This document shows, one piece after another, positions 5,154 through 5,783 of a stretch of 5,783 nucleotides of DNA. Position numbers and translations under genes: made by a program. The notes under the pieces were generated by a model. That model saw nothing but the letters and a program-made list of their open reading frames with translations. It searched no databases and was not told where the DNA came from. Numbering within the stretch: position 1 is the stretch's first letter; each line of letters opens with the position of its first letter. This DNA comes from Trebonia sp. (GTDB taxonomy: Bacteria > Actinomycetota > Actinomycetes > Streptosporangiales > Streptosporangiaceae). The stretch spans positions 1 to 5,783 of the forward strand of contig JASHPP010000488.1 in assembly GCA_030038035.1 (NCBI GenBank), read 5' to 3'.

Positions 5154-5599
5154 CTATACGTGCCTGTGCCTTCTCGGCTCGCTCGTCAAGGTAGCCAGGC
5201 CCTTTCGCGCCGCTTTCGTCCACGGGTGGTCGGCGCCCAGCACCCGCCCGCAGCCGGCAAGCGTCCGCTCATACAGCGGGATCGCGTCCGCCGTCCGCCC
5301 CGCAGCCCGGTAGGCCATCGCGAGATTGTTCCGCGTTGTCAGGGTGTCCGGGTGGTCGGTGCCCCGCACCCGCTCGCAGCCGGCGAGCGTCCGCTCAAGC
5401 AGCGGGATCGCGTCGGCCGTCCGCCCCGCAGCCCGGTAGGCCATCGCGAGGTTATTCCGCGACCTAAGAGTGTCCGGGTGGTCGGTGCCCCGCACCCGCT
5501 CGCAGTCGGCGAGCGCCCCCTATACAGCGGGATCGCCTCAGCCATCCGCCCCTTAAGCGTGTTCGGGTGGTTGGTGTCCTGCATCCACTCAAACAGCGG
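5154..5599 (-). pseudogene. Tetratricopeptide-repeat protein remnant (kinesin-light-chain-like TPRs)
   Basis: The 3' end is well preserved: repeats of 42 residues with HPDTLTTRNNLAMAYRAAGR and TADAIPLYERTLAGCERV, then a short tail ending EPRRHRHV at stop 5156-5154. TPRs of this type form superhelical protein-binding scaffolds, usually at the C-terminus of large actinobacterial NB-ARC or CHAT-type signalling or defence proteins. That parent identity is inference, since no such domain is present. Going 5', the gene is broken. One base is missing near 5514-5521, creating an in-frame TAG directly upstream. In the next repeat 12 codons are missing (NTLK joined straight to GRMAEAIPLY). In the one before, 7 codons are missing (PLFEWMQDTNHPNTL). 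Homology stops at about 5599. An ORF from GTG near 5495 could give ~113 residues, but no start signal is visible, so I call it a pseudogene. Confidence 0.75.
5218..5599 (-). repeat. 126-bp tandem repeat encoding the TPRs
   Basis: Three copies start at 5218, 5344 and 5470, exactly 126 bases (42 codons) apart. The last two share their first 36 bases without a difference. A fourth unit begins early, at 5559 (89 bases on, 37 short), and a further partial unit runs to 5599. The near-identity of the inner copies at DNA level points to recent duplication or conversion. Confidence 0.8.
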
Positions 5600-5783
5600 A
5601 AAAAAGGTAATCAACAAACCTCCAACGCTACACTCAGCGAAGTGAAGCCGTCAGGGGGGCAAGGTACTGTGTCCCCGCCTACAGACATATGAGATCTATA
5701 GAAGATCCTACTGCCCCGGATGACTTTATAGACGTCCCTGTCGTTCGCCCCCACCCTCGCCATCGCCCGTGCAGCCTCAGGAC
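5600..5783. other. Lower-GC stretch with no supported gene
   Basis: Composition changes abruptly at about 5600: an A-run (positions 5600-5605) and AT-rich patches near 5686-5702 and 5722-5731. A minus-strand frame is open from the window edge to TGA 5613-5611 and includes VGANDRDVYKVIRGSRIFYR. This faintly recalls the short VYxV-type linkers that precede NB-ARC/TPR parts in some actinobacterial proteins, so it could be a leftover of the N-terminal side of the TPR gene. That is a weak inference. A plus-strand frame from ATG 5689 also runs to the edge but has no ribosome binding site. Confidence 0.3.

Noticed and set aside
5218..5599. Possible CRISPR array or satellite
   Set aside because: The period is 126 bases with no spacer/repeat alternation, and each unit encodes a 42-residue TPR.
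5118..5645. + strand open frame with repeats (VVGAPHPLAAGERPL)
   Set aside because: The repetitiveness is inherited from the 126-bp repeats on the opposite strand, where the translation matches canonical TPRs.
5686..5697. Adjacent CATATG and AGATCT hexamers, resembling a cloning junction
   Set aside because: Both are common palindromes and the flanks show no vector sequence; two sites alone cannot support an artificial origin.

Overview
The window is high-GC DNA with GC-rich third codon positions, frequent GTG/TTG starts and actinobacterial protein families (ClpX-type zinc finger/HTH protein, ECF sigma factor with its companion gene, kinesin-light-chain-like TPR repeats, secreted lipoprotein). 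It fits a filamentous actinomycete, probably a fast-changing accessory part of the chromosome. The species cannot be read from the sequence.

Layout. On the + strand, positions 2-349 hold the 3' part of a small protein joining a ClpX-type C4 zinc finger to a helix-turn-helix tail. It converges on a minus-strand enolase-superfamily gene of the mandelate racemase/muconate lactonizing type (366-1478). Immediately upstream of that enzyme lies a cupin gene that has lost its second cupin motif (1512-1900), so the pair was probably a small catabolic operon. On the + strand, 1982-2227 is a truncated ECF sigma factor joined out of frame to the 3' part of a companion gene (2142-2522). A nucleoside phosphorylase-family gene (2542-3411) faces it on the minus strand. 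An intergenic stretch of about 240 bases without a gene follows, then a small lipoprotein gene (3655-4056, minus).

The right third, all minus strand in transcription order, holds a decayed TPR-repeat gene (5599 to 5154), an unrecognised 117-residue protein (5062 to 4709), and a protein with two related HTH-like halves (4716 to 4159). The last two overlap by 8 bases and look translationally coupled. From 5600 to the window end the DNA is visibly less GC-rich and no gene can be supported.

The strongest overall signal is gene decay. Three separate loci (cupin, sigma factor/companion, TPR) carry internal deletions or frameshifts that can be placed by comparison with family patterns or neighbouring repeat copies, while the genes between them look intact. 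The best candidate for an undescribed functional unit is the overlapping HTH/unknown-protein pair at 4159-5062. Its role cannot be determined from sequence alone.
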